From positions 1 to 14,285 of the forward strand of contig CAAGSA010000061.1 of the NCBI GenBank assembly GCA_900772835.1: a DNA stretch of 14,285 nucleotides, written 5' to 3'. Positions 12,528 through 14,285 of the stretch are shown here, piece after piece; position 1 is the first letter of the stretch; every line of letters starts with the position of its first letter. Made by a program: the position numbers and the translations under genes. Below the pieces are notes generated by a model that saw only the letters and a list, made by a program, of their open reading frames with translations, did not search any database and had not been told where the DNA came from. This stretch comes from an uncultured Prevotella sp. (GTDB lineage Bacteria; Bacteroidota; Bacteroidia; Bacteroidales; Bacteroidaceae).

Positions 12528-14285
12528 ATGAATAAACTTTTTCTACTCGATGCCTACGCATTGATATACCGCTCCTATTATGCGTTCATAAAGAACCCGC
12601 GAATAAACTCGAAGGGACTGAACACATCGGCTGTGATGGGATTCTGCAACACACTCCACGAGGTGCTCACCAAGGAGCACCCAACACATCTGGGAGTGGC
12701 GTTCGACCCCCATGGCCCCACCTTCCGCAACGAAGCCTACGAACAGTATAAGGCGCAGCGCGAGGAAACACCCGAGGACATACGCAAAGCGGTGCCGATA
12801 ATCAAGAACATCCTCGCGGCAATGCGCATACCTGTGCTCGAAGTGGCTGGATATGAGGCAGACGACGTTATCGGAACGCTCGCCAAGAAAGCCGGCGCAG
12901 AGGGCATCGACACATATATGCTCACACCAGACAAGGACTACGGACAGCTCGTGGGCGGAAACGTGAAGATGTTCCGTCCGCGCCATGGCGGAGGCTACGA
13001 GACTCTCGATGCCGAGGGCATAAAAGAGAAATACGGCATCGAGTCACCGGAACAGGTTATCGACCTATTGGGCCTTATGGGCGACTCTGCCGACAACATT
13101 CCGGGCTGCCCGGGCGTGGGAGAAAAAACCGCCGTGAAACTCATCCTGCAGTTCGGTAGCATAGAGTCGCTGCTCCAGCGTACCGACGAACTGAAGGGCG
13201 CACTGAAGAAGAAGGTGGAAGAGAACAAGCAGCAGATCGAGTTCTCCAGATTCCTTGCCACCATAAAGACCGACGTGCCCGTCAGTCTGAACCTCGAAGA
13301 GCTGAAGATGAAAGAGCCGGACGAGAAGAGAATAATAGAAATCTTCAATGAACTGGAGTTCAAAACCTTCACAGAGCGATTTCTTAACAAACCTAAACAA
13401 CAGCAAAAAAAAGCTTCAAATCAACTCGATTTGTTTGCCGAATTTGCACCCGACGGGGCAGGAGAAATAAAAAACGGGCCTTCTCAGAGCCTGAAAAACG
13501 TGGTTCACAAGTACCATCTCGTTGACTGTAAGGAAGATATGCACAAACTTTGTGATTTATTCCTTACAAACAAATTTGTCAGTTTTGACACGGAAACCAC
13601 TTCTACCGAGGCAATCAACGCCGAACTGGTGGGTTTGAGCTTCGCCGTGAAAGAGAGAGAGGCATACTACGTGCCTGTGCCTGCCGCAAGGGAAGAAGCA
13701 CAGAAGATTGTAAATATTTTCAAACCTCTGTACGAAAACGAAGATATTCTGAAAATCGGACAGAATATGAAATACGACATTGAGGTGCTGCGCAACTACG
13801 GCATCGAGGTGCGCGGCGAGATGTTCGACACCATGATTGCCCACTACCTCATTCAGCCGGAGCTGCGACACAACATGGATTATATGGCAGAGATTTATCT
13901 CGACTACCAGACAATCCATATCGAAGAGCTTATCGGACCAAAAGGCAGAGGACAGAAAAACATGCGCGACCTCACACCAGAGCAGATATACGAATATGCC
14001 GCCGAGGATGCCGACATCACTCTGCAACTGAAAAACAAGCTTGAGCCGGAACTGAAGAGATTCGGAGCCGAAGACCTCTTCTATGATATAGAGATGCCAC
14101 TGATGCCTGTGCTTGCCGAGATGGAGATGAACGGAGTGAGGATTGACACAGAGTCGCTGAAGGAGACATCCGGCGTGTTGACTTCACGAATGAAGGAAAT
14201 AGAAAGCCGCATCTACGACCTGGCAGGCACTGAGTTCAACATAGCATCGCCGAAACAGGTGGGCGAGGTGTTGTTCGACAGGCTG
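12528..14285 (+). CDS. polA: DNA polymerase I, 3' end outside window
   Basis: Replaces RNA primers and fills repair gaps, including those left by UvrABC. The frame is open from ATG 12528 to the window edge: 586 codons of an expected 900-plus. The N-terminal 5' nuclease domain (to about residue 290) has an acidic residue in LLDAYALIYRS (D8), YEADDVIG, and the helix-turn segment GDSADNIPG (185-193) followed by PGVGEKTAVKL. A polar linker (about 288-325) is rich in Gln, Lys and Asn and contains a run of eight A at 13405-13412. The 3'-5' proofreading domain keeps all its acidic residues: FDTET (D354, E356), KYD (D417) and YAAED (Y490, D494), so proofreading should be active, unlike in Thermus Pol I. 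The polymerase domain begins near the edge (PLMPVLAEMEMNGVRID) and its active site is not visible. AAAGGA at 12511-12516 precedes the start. Confidence 0.97.
   Translation, partial: MNKLFLLDAYALIYRSYYAFIKNPRINSKGLNTSAVMGFCNTLHEVLTKEHPTHLGVAFDPHGPTFRNEAYEQYKAQREETPEDIRKAVPIIKNILAAMRIPVLEVAGYEADDVIGTLAKKAGAEGIDTYMLTPDKDYGQLVGGNVKMFRPRHGGGYETLDAEGIKEKYGIESPEQVIDLLGLMGDSADNIPGCPGVGEKTAVKLILQFGSIESLLQRTDELKGALKKKVEENKQQIEFSRFLATIKTDVPVSLNLEELKMKEPDEKRIIEIFNELEFKTFTERFLNKPKQQQKKASNQLDLFAEFAPDGAGEIKNGPSQSLKNVVHKYHLVDCKEDMHKLCDLFLTNKFVSFDTETTSTEAINAELVGLSFAVKEREAYYVPVPAAREEAQKIVNIFKPLYENEDILKIGQNMKYDIEVLRNYGIEVRGEMFDTMIAHYLIQPELRHNMDYMAEIYLDYQTIHIEELIGPKGRGQKNMRDLTPEQIYEYAAEDADITLQLKNKLEPELKRFGAEDLFYDIEMPLMPVLAEMEMNGVRIDTESLKETSGVLTSRMKEIESRIYDLAGTEFNIASPKQVGEVLFDRL

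Overview
The window looks like chromosomal DNA from a Bacteroidales bacterium, probably Prevotella or a close relative. The reasons are gene content (a diheme cytochrome b type SdhC next to SdhA, an mnmG-apt-uvrC-dtd-mazG-deoC run, a polyprenyl synthase divergent from polA), several exact matches to the Bacteroidetes promoter (TTTG or TTG, about 19-23 bp, then TAnnTTTG), mostly A-rich rather than strong Shine-Dalgarno leaders, and a secreted protein with the short C-terminal YDINGxRV...KGVYIVKK tail seen in Prevotella/Bacteroides exported proteins. The genus is an inference.

Layout: (1) 1-2126, minus strand: sdhC and the first 470 codons of sdhA, the complex II / fumarate reductase operon, which runs out of the window. 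(2) 2127-2393: a divergent intergenic region with back-to-back promoters for sdhC and mnmG. (3) 2394-5154: mnmG (tRNA wobble modification), a parS site 10 bp after its stop codon, apt (adenine salvage) and a strong intrinsic terminator. (4) 5155-5747: a non-coding stretch holding a twelve-unit, exactly 22-bp tandem repeat array with a 132-bp higher-order period, a canonical promoter, a second parS site and a possible 25-codon upstream ORF that abuts uvrC. (5) 5748-9780: uvrC (excision repair), then dtd (D-aminoacyl-tRNA deacylase), a small membrane protein, a MazG-like pyrophosphohydrolase and deoC, ending at a hairpin terminator. Spacing and an ATGA overlap suggest dtd to deoC are co-transcribed. 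(6) 9822-11204: an unrecognised secreted protein, then a perfect 18-bp-stem hairpin between convergent genes. (7) 11352-14285: a long-chain polyprenyl diphosphate synthase on the minus strand, divergent from polA, whose first 586 codons are present.

Most genes are housekeeping: respiration, tRNA quality, nucleotide salvage and sanitation, DNA repair, quinone side-chain synthesis. The most notable part is 4297-5617. Two ParB-binding parS sites (16/16 and 15/16 to the consensus) bracket apt and the 22-bp array within 1.3 kb. parS sites cluster near the replication origin in most bacteria, and mnmG (gidA) is often origin-proximal, so I infer that this is the chromosome's centromere-like region. 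What the 22-bp array does is unknown.
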